NCBI RefSeq assembly: GCF_029760915.1 | Contig: NZ_CP121685.1 | Span: 656,001 to 720,000, forward strand | Direction: 5' to 3' | Source: Olleya sp. YS | Lineage (GTDB): Bacteria; Bacteroidota; Bacteroidia; Flavobacteriales; Flavobacteriaceae | DNA: 64,000 nt | Shown here: positions 53,233-63,033 of the stretch, in pieces | How the letters are laid out: each line of letters opens with the position of its first letter | How positions within the stretch are numbered: the first letter of the stretch is position 1 | Position numbers and translations under genes: made by a program | The notes under the pieces: generated by a model | What the model saw: the letters and a program-made list of their open reading frames with translations, nothing else | What the model was told of the DNA's origin: nothing | Database searches by the model: none

Positions 53233-56200
53233 TTATCTGCTTAGGTATAAACGTCCTTGCTTAGGCTTGTTTATTCCATCATTAAAGTTGAAAACATAGA
53301 AGTAAACACCAACTGGTAATTCTTCTTGATTTATTGTACCAGATTGGTTTGATCTTCCGTCAAAACGAGGAGAAGATGCATTTCCTTTATAAACTATGTT
53401 TCCGTAGCGATTAAAAATTTCAATTTCAAAATTAGGGAAGAGAATGTTAACATTATCTATATCAAAAGTATCGTTAGTTCCGTCTCCATTTGGCGAAAAC
53501 CCATCTGGTATGACTAACAATCCACAACCTGTTAAATCTGGTGTTACTTGAAGTCTAACACTGCTTTCGCAACCTGTACTTACATCTACTAATACAGCAA
53601 AGTACGTTGACCCAACTGTAAGTAAAGCTGTACTATTATAAGCTGAACCTCCTGTTGCTGCATCATACCATATTACATTATTTAAAGTTGAATCGTATTC
53701 TGATATATTTAATGTTAAATCATTAATTGTTGGAGCATCGTTAATACACAACTCTTGATTTGGATCTATTAGAGTTGGAGTTGGTACATCATTAACTGTA
53801 GCATTAACTTGAATTCTAACAGACGACTCGCAACCTGAACCTGTAGATTGAGTTGCAAAATAATCTTCAGTTCCTAATGGTAATGCATCTGTCGCATCCA
53901 AAGGTGTGGTTGAATTGGCATCTTCATACCAAACAATATTTGTTCCGCTTACTGAAGCGTTTAAATCTGCAATTGTTGGATTTTCTGAGCTACAAAATTC
54001 TGGGTTAGCTTCTATTATAGTTACTGATGGACTATCATTAACTGTTACTGTAGCAACTGAAGTCGCATTAGTTGTACATGGTGACATAGCGGTAACAGTA
54101 TATGCAAAAGTATAGGTTCCAACTGCAACTGCAGTTAAATCTAGTTGCGTACCCGAAAAGCCTGCTGCACCATCGTTGTTAACAAATGTTCCTGTTGCAT
54201 TTGGTGTCCCTTGTAAAACGGTTAATAAATCTAAAGTACTGTTTGTGGTGTCTATATCTACTACACAAATATCAAAGCTACCATCTAAACCAGCGTTTGG
54301 AGCTTGTGTAATTGTAACTATAACGTCTGCAGAATCTATTCCGCAAGCGTTAATTAAACTATAAGTATATGTACCTTCAGCATCTAATAAAGGATCAAAT
54401 ATGCCTGTTCCACTAGTTAAAGTTGGTGACCATGTTCCACCAGTATCTGCTGTACCTAGTAAGGTAAATAAATCTGTTGTCCCACTATCATCACACACAT
54501 CTAAAATAGCATCTATTCCTGCATTTAAAGGTTCGCTAACTGTTATTGTAATTGTTGTACTCTGATCTACACAAGGTGCTGTAGCTGTTACTAAATATGT
54601 AAAATTGTATGTGCCAGCTGTTAATCCAGTTGCATCCAAAATATTACCAGATAAAGCACCAGTAGCATCATCATCTTGCCATACTCCTCCTGTATCTTGT
54701 GTACCATCTAATCCTGTATTTAAATCTACAGCATTATTATCATTACACACAGATATTGGAGTTGTTGCAGGACTACCTGGATTAGGTGTTGCATTTATAG
54801 TAACTATAACTTCAGATCTTGTTGAAGATACACAACCTGTTACAGGATCTATTTGAGAAGCGAAATAATTTTCACCATCAACTAAAACTGTTGTATCTGC
54901 TAAAGCAACTCCTCCTGTTGCATCATCATACCACTGAATAGAATTTCCTGTTGCTGTTAAATCTGCTACAGTAGCATTATCACAAAAAGATTGATTAGCA
55001 TTAACTGTAGGTGCAGGTGTATCGTTAATGATTATACTTACAGTAACTAACACGTCATCACAAGTTCCTATTGCATCAACATCAAATGTAAAATTAAAAG
55101 TCCCTGTAGATAATGCATCTAGAGCAACTGTATTTGCAGTTAAAGCACCTGTTGCATCATCGTCAGTCCAAGTACCTGTTTGGTCTTCATCTGTTAATAC
55201 ATCAAATAAATTAAAGGTTTGACCTGTAGTTATGTCTACCAAACAAAACTCTGCAGGTGCATTTACTGTACCGGATTCCGGAGCATCTTCTACCGTTATT
55301 ACAACTGTACTACTATTAGTACATCCATTAGCCGTTATGGTATAAGTAAAATTATATGAACCTATAGTCAATAAAGTTAAATCTACATCTGTACCAGACA
55401 ATGCTCCTGTAGCATCGTCGTCTGTCCAAGTTCCACCAGCATCTTGACCAGATAACTGACCCAATAAATCTAATGGCGAATTAGCTGCTAGGTCATTTTC
55501 ACAAAACGTTGCAGGTGTTGGTACTCCTGTATTAGGTATAGGGTTAACTATAATTTGTACAGTTACATCTACATCGCTACAGGACCCAATAATTGGTACA
55601 GAATAGGTATAGTCATAAGTTCCAGTTGTTAAACCTGAAATATCAACTGGGTTAGATGCTACAGATCCTGATGTATCTGATCCAACATACCATGTCCCAT
55701 TGTTATCTTGAGTTCCGTCTAATAATGTAAATAGATCAAAAGGTGAATTTACTGCTACTTCGTTTTCACAAAATTCTACTGGCATTAAAGCATTTCCAGA
55801 TTCTGGAGCTTCTTCTACCGTAATGACAACTGTACTACTATTAGTACATCCATTAGCTGTTATGGAATATGTAAAATTATATGTACCTATTGTCAATAAA
55901 GTTAAATCTACATCTGTACCAGACAATGCTCCTGTAGCGTCGTCGTCTGTCCAAGTTCCACCAGCATCTTGACCAGATAACTGACCCAATAAATCTAATA
56001 GCGAATTAGCTGCTAAATCATTTTCACAAAAAATTGCAGGTGTTGGTACTCCTGTATTAGGTATTGGGTTAATTATAATTTGTACTGTTACGTCTACATC
56101 GCTACAGGACCCAATAATTGGTACAGAATAGGTATAGTCATAAGTTCCTATTGTAAAACCAGAAATATCAACTGGGTTAGTTGCTACAGATCCTGATGTA

Positions 56201-58461
56201 TCTGATCCAACATACCATGTACCATTGTTATCTTGAGTTCCGTCTAATAATGTAAATAGATCAAAAGGTGAATTTGCTGCTACTTCGTTTTCACAAAATT
56301 CAATTGGCATTAAAGCATTTCCAGATTCTGGAGCTTCTTCTACTGTAATTACAACTGTACTACTATTAGTACATCCATTAGCATCTGTAATGGTGTATGA
56401 AAAATTATAAGAACCTATTGTTAATATTGTTAAATCCACATTAGTTCCAGACAATGCTCCAGTTGCATTATCATCAGTCCATGTTCCACCTGCATCTTGA
56501 CCTGATAATTGTACTAATAAATCTAATGGTGAATTTGCTGCTAAATCATTTTCACAAAAAATTGCAGGTGTTGGTACTCCAGTGTTTGGTAAAGGGTTAA
56601 TAGTTACTTGTACTGTAACTAAAACGTCATCACAAGATCCAATTGCATCTACATCAAAAGTAAAATTATATGTTCCAGCACTATATCCTGATAAATCTAC
56701 TGGATTAGTAATTATTGAACCAGTATTATCTGTTCCTAAATACCATGTTCCTGTTTGGTCTTCGTTATCTAATAAATCGAATAAATCAAAGTTAGAGGGT
56801 GCTTCACCTTCACAAAACTCTGGGAAAGTTGCAACAGGTGTTCCAGATTCTGGAGCAGGTTCTACCGTTATTGTAATTGTTTCAGAATCCATACATGTAC
56901 CATTGTCTATTGTATATGTAAATGAATATGGACTTCCTGCAACTGTAAATATTGAAATATCTATAGGATTAGAAACTACAGTATTTGCAACATCAGTCCA
57001 AACCCCATTATTATTATCCTGTGTTCCGTCTAATGCATTAAATAAATCGAATGGTGAATTTGCTACTAAATCATTTTCACAAAATACCTGATTAATTGCA
57101 TTTCCGGCTTCAGGATCCTGTAGCACAACAACTTGTACAGTTGTTGATTCCTCTGGACAAGGATTTGGTGCTAAATTTTGAGTATATATAAAATCATAGT
57201 TTCCAGGTGTTAAACCAGTTAAATCTGCTGGAGAACTTATGTTTGTTCCATTTTGAGACCACTGTCCGTTAGGGTCTTCATTATCTAATAACAAAAATAA
57301 ATCATAAGCAGCAGGTAAGTCGGCTACACAAAACGTCGCAGGATTTGCTGCAGAAGGCACTCCTGAAGATAATACAGGGTATATCGTTATTGTTACGGTT
57401 GACACACCATCTGGACAAACACCAGTGCTTGGTACAGTATATGTAAATACATAATCTCCAGGTGCCGTTAATGTAGAAATATTAACTGTTCCTAAATGTC
57501 CACCAGTGGTTGGTAATGGTCCTGACCAACTACCAGTTGTGTCTGGAGAACCACCTAAAATATCATACAAATTAAAATCTGAGGTTGGTATACTATCTTC
57601 GCAATACTCTAAGGTATTGGATATACCAGGATCTACTGGATCATTAATACTTACTATTACAGGAACAGTGTTACTATTACAAAATAAATCGTTTACTTGA
57701 ACGTAGTATGTGTTTCCGTTTATCAAAGGTGTTCCAGGAGGTAATGCTGGTAAAATTGGATCTCCAGAGCCATTAATATTTTGATACCAACTAAACGACC
57801 CTGTAGTTCCTGGATCTAAATTTCCAATAGTTGGGTTAGTATCAGAACAAAACTCTTGTGGATCACTTGGTGCAGGATCTGCTGGTGCTAAAAATACAGC
57901 AGTACTTCCTGGTTCAATTTGACTTTCACAACCTGAGCTATCAATAAAAACTATAAAATAATTAGTAGCGCCTAATGGTATTACATCTGTACTATTTGCC
58001 TGACTTGTTAAATTTACATCATTAAAGACAGCTACGGAACCACCAATAGGTATATGAAACTGTAACTCCTGATCTATATAAGTTTGGATTGTAGCATTCT
58101 CATTATCACAAAATATGGCGTCTAGATTTTGACCTGTAGGTGGTACTTGAAAAGATACTGATATAGAGCTTCTAACACCACATGATCCGGTATTATCATC
58201 TGCATAATAAGTTCCCTCACTTACTAATTGACTACCGTTAAATGGGCTTCCATTTGAAACCTGATCATACCAAATAATGCCATTAGTGCTAGTAGCATAA
58301 ACATTAAGGTCATTAAAAGTTAAACCTGAAGCATCACAAATTACTGGACTTGAATTTGTTATTGTAGGGCACTGAGCAAATGTATAAGATATACTACTCA
58401 ATATAACTATAAGATAAGTTATAGTTACAGCTACCTTCCCAAAAAAGGTTTTTGTTTTCAT
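53233..58461 (-). CDS. SprB-like adhesin with Ig-type repeats and T9SS type B sorting domain
   Basis: A 1742-residue secreted protein. The signal peptide (about 1-29) is followed by some 16 or more Ig-like or SprB-type repeats of 80-95 residues, marked by [FV]CEN and GTYNFTY or GTWTDDDATG motifs. A CHU_C type B sorting domain (about 1655-1742, IPDGFSPNGDGTNDTFDI to GRLYLSR) ends it. It should be exported by SprA and held on the surface by the PorP/SprF and OmpA proteins encoded directly downstream. It is much shorter than F. johnsoniae SprB (about 6500 residues), so its role in gliding or adhesion is open. It contains near-identical DNA repeats. Confidence 0.94.
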   Translation of the reverse strand: MKTKTFFGKVAVTITYLIVILSSISYTFAQCPTITNSSPVICDASGLTFNDLNVYATSTNGIIWYDQVSNGSPFNGSQLVSEGTYYADDNTGSCGVRSSISVSFQVPPTGQNLDAIFCDNENATIQTYIDQELQFHIPIGGSVAVFNDVNLTSQANSTDVIPLGATNYFIVFIDSSGCESQIEPGSTAVFLAPADPAPSDPQEFCSDTNPTIGNLDPGTTGSFSWYQNINGSGDPILPALPPGTPLINGNTYYVQVNDLFCNSNTVPVIVSINDPVDPGISNTLEYCEDSIPTSDFNLYDILGGSPDTTGSWSGPLPTTGGHLGTVNISTLTAPGDYVFTYTVPSTGVCPDGVSTVTITIYPVLSSGVPSAANPATFCVADLPAAYDLFLLLDNEDPNGQWSQNGTNISSPADLTGLTPGNYDFIYTQNLAPNPCPEESTTVQVVVLQDPEAGNAINQVFCENDLVANSPFDLFNALDGTQDNNNGVWTDVANTVVSNPIDISIFTVAGSPYSFTYTIDNGTCMDSETITITVEPAPESGTPVATFPEFCEGEAPSNFDLFDLLDNEDQTGTWYLGTDNTGSIITNPVDLSGYSAGTYNFTFDVDAIGSCDDVLVTVQVTINPLPNTGVPTPAIFCENDLAANSPLDLLVQLSGQDAGGTWTDDNATGALSGTNVDLTILTIGSYNFSYTITDANGCTNSSTVVITVEEAPESGNALMPIEFCENEVAANSPFDLFTLLDGTQDNNGTWYVGSDTSGSVATNPVDISGFTIGTYDYTYSVPIIGSCSDVDVTVQIIINPIPNTGVPTPAIFCENDLAANSLLDLLGQLSGQDAGGTWTDDDATGALSGTDVDLTLLTIGTYNFTYSITANGCTNSSTVVITVEEAPESGNALMPVEFCENEVAVNSPFDLFTLLDGTQDNNGTWYVGSDTSGSVASNPVDISGLTTGTYDYTYSVPIIGSCSDVDVTVQIIVNPIPNTGVPTPATFCENDLAANSPLDLLGQLSGQDAGGTWTDDDATGALSGTDVDLTLLTIGSYNFTYTITANGCTNSSTVVITVEDAPESGTVNAPAEFCLVDITTGQTFNLFDVLTDEDQTGTWTDDDATGALTANTVALDALSTGTFNFTFDVDAIGTCDDVLVTVSIIINDTPAPTVNANQSFCDNATVADLTATGNSIQWYDDATGGVALADTTVLVDGENYFASQIDPVTGCVSSTRSEVIVTINATPNPGSPATTPISVCNDNNAVDLNTGLDGTQDTGGVWQDDDATGALSGNILDATGLTAGTYNFTYLVTATAPCVDQSTTITITVSEPLNAGIDAILDVCDDSGTTDLFTLLGTADTGGTWSPTLTSGTGIFDPLLDAEGTYTYSLINACGIDSADVIVTITQAPNAGLDGSFDICVVDIDTTNSTLDLLTVLQGTPNATGTFVNNDGAAGFSGTQLDLTAVAVGTYTFAYTVTAMSPCTTNATSVATVTVNDSPSVTIIEANPEFCSSENPTIADLNASVSGTNIVWYEDANSTTPLDATDALPLGTEDYFATQSTGSGCESSVRIQVNATVNDVPTPTLIDPNQELCINDAPTINDLTLNISEYDSTLNNVIWYDAATGGSAYNSTALLTVGSTYFAVLVDVSTGCESSVRLQVTPDLTGCGLLVIPDGFSPNGDGTNDTFDIDNVNILFPNFEIEIFNRYGNIVYKGNASSPRFDGRSNQSGTINQEELPVGVYFYVFNFNDGINKPKQGRLYLSR
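55262..56600 (-). repeat. Near-identical ~525-bp tandem units in the adhesin gene
   Basis: The same block, a GTPTPAIFCEND type unit plus a PESGNALMP type unit, recurs with shifts of 525 and 528 bp (matching points 55496, 56021 and 56549). Over about 105 bases at 55399 and 55927 only some five differences are seen. All shifts are multiples of three. Confidence 0.88.
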
Positions 58462-58621
58462 AATTGTAGGTTAAGTTTATATTAGTTTTAAAAAATTATA
58501 ATCAAATAAAATCGAATAATTACACTTTAAAGTATTCGTTGACTAAATTATTTTAACAGCGCAATTTAACTGATTTTTTTGTATTTCATCGATTTATTTT
58601 AAATTATTTTAACATTTGGCT

Positions 58622-58652
58622 AAAAAAAAGCGCATTTAAATATTAAATGCGC
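58622..58652 (-). terminator. Terminator of the act-cox operon
   Basis: GCGCATTTAA / TTAAATGCGC around ATA, followed on the minus strand by eight T. It lies 27 bp after the coxA stop. The rest of the 217-bp gap (58462-58678) is AT-rich and should hold the adhesin promoter, but I see no exact box. Confidence 0.92.
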
Positions 58653-58678
58653 TCTTCTAAATTGATAAATATTATCTA

Positions 58679-60469
58679 TTAATGTTGTAGTTCTTCTTCG
58701 CCTTCTTTTAAAGGTACTATCTGAGAGACCCAATCCTCATCATGTCCTGGCTTACTGTAGTCATAAGCCCATCTGTGTACATGTGGAATAGCACCTGGCC
58801 AGTTTCCGTGCATATGCTCTACTGGAGTGGTCCACTCTAAAGTATTAGATTTCCAAGGGTTTTGCTCTGCTTTCTTTCCGTAGAAAATACTAGAAAAGAA
58901 ATTATAGATAAATACAATCTGGAAAATACTACCTACAATTGCAAATACTGTGATAACTACATTTACGCTTGCTAGGTCATCAAATAATGGGAAGTTTGTA
59001 TTAGTATAATAACGTCTTGGTAAACCTGCCATACCTATAAAGTGCATTGGAAAGAAAACTCCGTATGCACAGACTGCTGTCACCCAAAAATGAACATATC
59101 CTAAGTTTTTGTTTAGCATGCGTCCAAACATTTTAGGGAACCAGTGGTATACACCAGCAAAGAACCCATAAAGTGCCGAAATACCCATCACCAAGTGGAA
59201 GTGAGCTACTACAAAATACGTATCATGCACGTTAATATCTAATGCACTGTCTCCAAGAATAATTCCTGTTAAACCTCCAGTGATAAATGTTGACACTAAT
59301 CCGATTGAGAATAGCATAGCTGGGTTCATCTGAAGATTACCCTTCCAGAGTGTGGTTATATAATTAAATGCTTTTACTGCTGAAGGAATTGCAATTAATA
59401 GGGTTGTAAATGTAAATACTGATCCTAAAAATGGATTCATTCCAGAAATAAACATGTGGTGACCCCAAACAATGGTTGATAAAAATGCAATTGCTAAAAT
59501 GGATGCAACCATAGCGCGATATCCAAAAATAGGTTTACGTGAATTTGTTGCAATAATTTCTGAGGTTATACCTAATGCTGGTAATAATACAATATAAACT
59601 TCAGGGTGACCTAAAAACCAAAATAAGTGCTCAAATAATACTGGAGAACCACCTTGATAATGTAACACTTCACCTTGAATAAATATATCTGATAAGAAGA
59701 ATGATGTGCCAAAACTTCTATCCATTATTAATAATAATGCAGCTGATAATAATACAGGGAAAGATATGATACCAATAATAGCTGTTACAAAAAATGCCCA
59801 AATTGTTAAAGGTAGCCTAGTCATAGACATTCCTTTTGTACGTAAGTTAATTACCGTTACAACATAATTTAATGATCCTAATAATGAAGAGGCAATAAAG
59901 ATAGCCATAGAGACTAACCATAAAGTCATACCTAAACCAGATCCACCTTGCGCCATAGGTAAAGCACTTAAAGGAGGATATATTGTCCAACCTGCTGCTG
60001 CAGGTCCAGCTTCAACAAAGAAAGAGCAAACCATTATAACACTTGATGTAAAAAATAACCAATATGAAACCATGTTTAAGAAACCTGATGCCATATCTCG
60101 TGCTCCAATTTGTAATGGAATTAATAAATTACTAAATGTACCACTTAAACCTGCTGTTAATACAAAAAACACCATGATAGTACCATGAATAGTAACTAAT
60201 GCTAAATATATATCTGCACTCATTACTCCATCTGGTGCCCATTTACCTAACAATGCTTTAAATAATGGATTTGATTCTTCAGGCCAAGCAATTTGCATAC
60301 GCATCATGATTGACATTACTACAGCTATGATTCCCATGATAAGTCCAGTAATTAAATACTGCTTGGCAATCATTTTATGATCTTGACTAAATATATATTT
60401 AGTTATAAACGTTTCTTTATGATGATGACCATGATCGTCATGTCCATGTTCTTCTACGTGTGCTGACAT
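58679..60469 (-). CDS. ctaD: Cytochrome c oxidase subunit I
   Basis: A 596-residue heme-copper oxidase subunit with about 12 helices. The heme-copper ligands are in view: HGTIMVF for the low-spin heme, HPEVYIVLLP (CuB His, with the proton-channel Glu), HHMFISG, and HDTYFVVAHFHLVMG. It reduces oxygen with electrons from cytochrome c. Its N-terminus is histidine-rich, with seven His in the first 17 residues. It is the last gene of the ACIII-oxidase operon and follows coxB by 34 bp. Confidence 0.97.
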   Translation of the reverse strand: MSAHVEEHGHDDHGHHHKETFITKYIFSQDHKMIAKQYLITGLIMGIIAVVMSIMMRMQIAWPEESNPLFKALLGKWAPDGVMSADIYLALVTIHGTIMVFFVLTAGLSGTFSNLLIPLQIGARDMASGFLNMVSYWLFFTSSVIMVCSFFVEAGPAAAGWTIYPPLSALPMAQGGSGLGMTLWLVSMAIFIASSLLGSLNYVVTVINLRTKGMSMTRLPLTIWAFFVTAIIGIISFPVLLSAALLLIMDRSFGTSFFLSDIFIQGEVLHYQGGSPVLFEHLFWFLGHPEVYIVLLPALGITSEIIATNSRKPIFGYRAMVASILAIAFLSTIVWGHHMFISGMNPFLGSVFTFTTLLIAIPSAVKAFNYITTLWKGNLQMNPAMLFSIGLVSTFITGGLTGIILGDSALDINVHDTYFVVAHFHLVMGISALYGFFAGVYHWFPKMFGRMLNKNLGYVHFWVTAVCAYGVFFPMHFIGMAGLPRRYYTNTNFPLFDDLASVNVVITVFAIVGSIFQIVFIYNFFSSIFYGKKAEQNPWKSNTLEWTTPVEHMHGNWPGAIPHVHRWAYDYSKPGHDEDWVSQIVPLKEGEEELQH

Positions 60470-60503
60470 AATCTAAAATCTTTTAATTTGTTTTCTTTTT
60501 CTT

Positions 60504-61580
60504 TTATTTTTTTATTAGTGAGTCAACAAATAGCTTTTGTTCACTCATCCATGCATCAAAATCTTCTTGAGTATCTACTACAATTTTCATTTGCATGTTG
60601 TAGTGAGATGTTCCACAAATTTTGTTACATAATAGTAAATAATCAAATTCGTAAGGTTCTAAACCTTCTTTACCATCTGCAATTAATGCTTGACTCTTTT
60701 CTTTTCTAATATTGTTAATATTAGCAACTTTTTCTTGTATTTCCTGTGTTTCACGCATTTGATCTGTGGTTACTGTAGGCGTAAATCCAAATTGAGTAAT
60801 CATACCAGGAACACAGTTCATTTGAGCTCTAAAATGAGGCATATAAGCTGAGTGTAATACATCTTGCGAACGCATTTTAAATACTATAGGTCTTCCCACA
60901 GGTAGGTGTAATTCTGTTACAATAACGTCGTCTTTAGCGTTAGGATCATTAACATCAACTCCTAACTCGTTAGCACTACCAATATCAATTAGTCTAACAT
61001 TAGCTTTACCTAAAGTATTGTCTGGTCCAGAATATCTAGCTTTCCAATTAAATTGCTGAGCATACAATTCAATAACCATAGGATCTGCTTCTTCATCAAT
61101 ATTCATAATACTAGTCCAAGTAAATAATCCTTGAATGATTAAACCTGCAAGAACAATTACTGGTATGATGGTCCAAATGGCTTCTAACTTATTGTTATCT
61201 GCGTAGAATAAGGCTTTTTTTCCTTTCTCTCCTTTATATTTATATGCAAAATAGTGTAATAAAAATTGTGTGACTGTCTGCACAAAGAATATTACAATCA
61301 TAGAAATTACCATTAAATTATCTACTCCTGGTCCATGTTCTGAAGCAGAATTTGACATTAGAGGTAAATCTCCATATTTAACAAAACAAACGATTGTGAT
61401 TACATAAATGAAGATTAAAAAACCTATCATTAAATATCCATTTATTCTGTTGTCGTTATCGTTAGCAACTTGATTATTGTCGGTTGTTTTTCCAACTTGA
61501 GTTAAATCAAAGATTTTAACCATTTGCCAGATAGCAACGAAAATAAATACTAAAACTAAAATTGATAATAAAGTCGTCAT
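60504..61580 (-). CDS. ctaC: Cytochrome c oxidase subunit II
   Basis: A 358-residue subunit II with a complete CuA site, CNKICGTSHYNM, plus the upstream ligand His in LHSAYMPHFRAQ. About four hydrophobic helices lie at 4-20, 49-69, 92-115 and 135-155, so two more than the classic two-helix form. No cytochrome c domain is fused. It accepts electrons from the ACIII cytochrome and passes them to subunit I. It lies between actF and coxA with small gaps. Confidence 0.96.
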   Translation of the reverse strand: MTTLLSILVLVFIFVAIWQMVKIFDLTQVGKTTDNNQVANDNDNRINGYLMIGFLIFIYVITIVCFVKYGDLPLMSNSASEHGPGVDNLMVISMIVIFFVQTVTQFLLHYFAYKYKGEKGKKALFYADNNKLEAIWTIIPVIVLAGLIIQGLFTWTSIMNIDEEADPMVIELYAQQFNWKARYSGPDNTLGKANVRLIDIGSANELGVDVNDPNAKDDVIVTELHLPVGRPIVFKMRSQDVLHSAYMPHFRAQMNCVPGMITQFGFTPTVTTDQMRETQEIQEKVANINNIRKEKSQALIADGKEGLEPYEFDYLLLCNKICGTSHYNMQMKIVVDTQEDFDAWMSEQKLFVDSLIKK

Positions 61581-61609
61581 TGTTATCGTTCTTCTTTATT
61601 TATTTTTTA

Positions 61610-63007
61610 TTAATAATGGAAATGTTCACTTTCTTTTACAAAAGGATTTCCTTTTGCAGTCAACGATTCTTTGGATAATGCATAGAATACTAATAATAAG
61701 AATAGTCCTGCAAATAATAATATTGCACCTATTTCTGGCATACCAATAAACCATCTATCTCCTACTGTTGCTGGCATTATCATATTAAATACGTCTAAAT
61801 AGTGACCTGCTAAAATAACTATCCCAGCCATAACTACAAACCAAGGTATACGCTTGTAATCACTATTCATTAATAGTAATAATGGGAATATAAAGTTCAT
61901 GGCTACCATACCAAAAAATGGCAACTTGTAATCTTCAATTCTAGTCACAAAATAAGTTACCTCTTCTGGTATATTAGAATACCATATTAACATAAATTGA
62001 GAAAACCATAAGTAGGTCCAAAAGATACTAATACCAAACATAAATTTTGCTAAATCATGAATGTGACTATCGTTAACTGATGGTAACAACCCTTTTGATT
62101 TAAGATATATAGTTATTAATGCAATAACTGTTATACCGCTTACAAACATACTTGCAAAAACGTACCAGCCAAATAATGTTGAAAACCAGTGTGGGTCAAC
62201 ACTCATTATCCAATCCCAAGACATCATTGATTCTGTATAAATATAAAACACTAAGAATGCTGCTGCAATACGAAATGATTTTTTGAAATTTCTTATATCT
62301 CCTTCTGGTGCTTCATCTTGAGCTAAAGAAAATTTACGTGCAAAGAAACGATATAGACTCCATCCACCAATAAATATTAAAGCTCTAATGATAAATCCTG
62401 TTTTATTTAACCAACCAGATTTTCCTGCAACTAGCTTGTCATAATCTGCACTTTCTGGATTTACCATATCTGGATTCATCCATACAAAAATATGATCTCC
62501 TGCTAATACTGCAATTGCTAAAACAATTAATGCTCCTGGTAGTAAGTAATAGGTAATGGCTTCCATCACTCTAAATAATAATGGTGACCATCCTGCTTGA
62601 GATGCAAATTGAATAGCATAAAATGCTAAAACGCCTAATGAAATCATCATAAAGAAAAAAGCTGCAACATACAATGCAGACCATGGTCTGTTATGTATTT
62701 GGTGCATGACATGTTCTGCATGGTCATCTCCATGATGTTCTCCTGCATCAGCATGTGCCACATCACCATGAGAAGTATCAGCATGACTATTTTCATGATG
62801 AGCATCTTCTGTAGCATGCGTGTCACGTGAATCTTTTGTTGCGTGACTATCACCATGACCACCATGACTTGCTTCATTAGCTAGCATCGTTTTTACATCT
62901 TCTTTGGATACATGATGTGACGTATAATAACTTGTTCCCCACATAACTGCTCCTAAGATGATTAGGATAAGAGAAACTATTTTTAGTCTATTTGAAAGTG
63001 TGTACAT
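61610..63007 (-). CDS. actF: ActF, quinol:cytochrome c oxidoreductase membrane subunit
   Basis: A 465-residue NrfD-like membrane protein of alternative complex III with about ten helices. After the first helix (about 9-27) an exposed loop (about 30-108) holds 17 histidines (for example SHGGHGDSH, EDAHHENSHADTSH). ACIII oxidises menaquinol and passes electrons to cytochrome c or directly to the oxidase. The loop may bind metal (inference). It sits between actE and coxB in the normal ACIII order. Confidence 0.94.
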   Translation of the reverse strand: MYTLSNRLKIVSLILIILGAVMWGTSYYTSHHVSKEDVKTMLANEASHGGHGDSHATKDSRDTHATEDAHHENSHADTSHGDVAHADAGEHHGDDHAEHVMHQIHNRPWSALYVAAFFFMMISLGVLAFYAIQFASQAGWSPLLFRVMEAITYYLLPGALIVLAIAVLAGDHIFVWMNPDMVNPESADYDKLVAGKSGWLNKTGFIIRALIFIGGWSLYRFFARKFSLAQDEAPEGDIRNFKKSFRIAAAFLVFYIYTESMMSWDWIMSVDPHWFSTLFGWYVFASMFVSGITVIALITIYLKSKGLLPSVNDSHIHDLAKFMFGISIFWTYLWFSQFMLIWYSNIPEEVTYFVTRIEDYKLPFFGMVAMNFIFPLLLLMNSDYKRIPWFVVMAGIVILAGHYLDVFNMIMPATVGDRWFIGMPEIGAILLFAGLFLLLVFYALSKESLTAKGNPFVKESEHFHY

Positions 63008-63033
63008 ATCTATATATAAACTTTATCTAAATC

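Noticed and set aside
56582-57091. A 169-residue plus-strand frame with apparent repeats
   Set aside because: It mirrors the repeated adhesin gene on the minus strand.
62647-62877. A Met-rich 76-residue minus-strand frame in actF
   Set aside because: It is an alternative frame of the His-rich loop; CAT/CAC codons read out of frame give Met and Ile.
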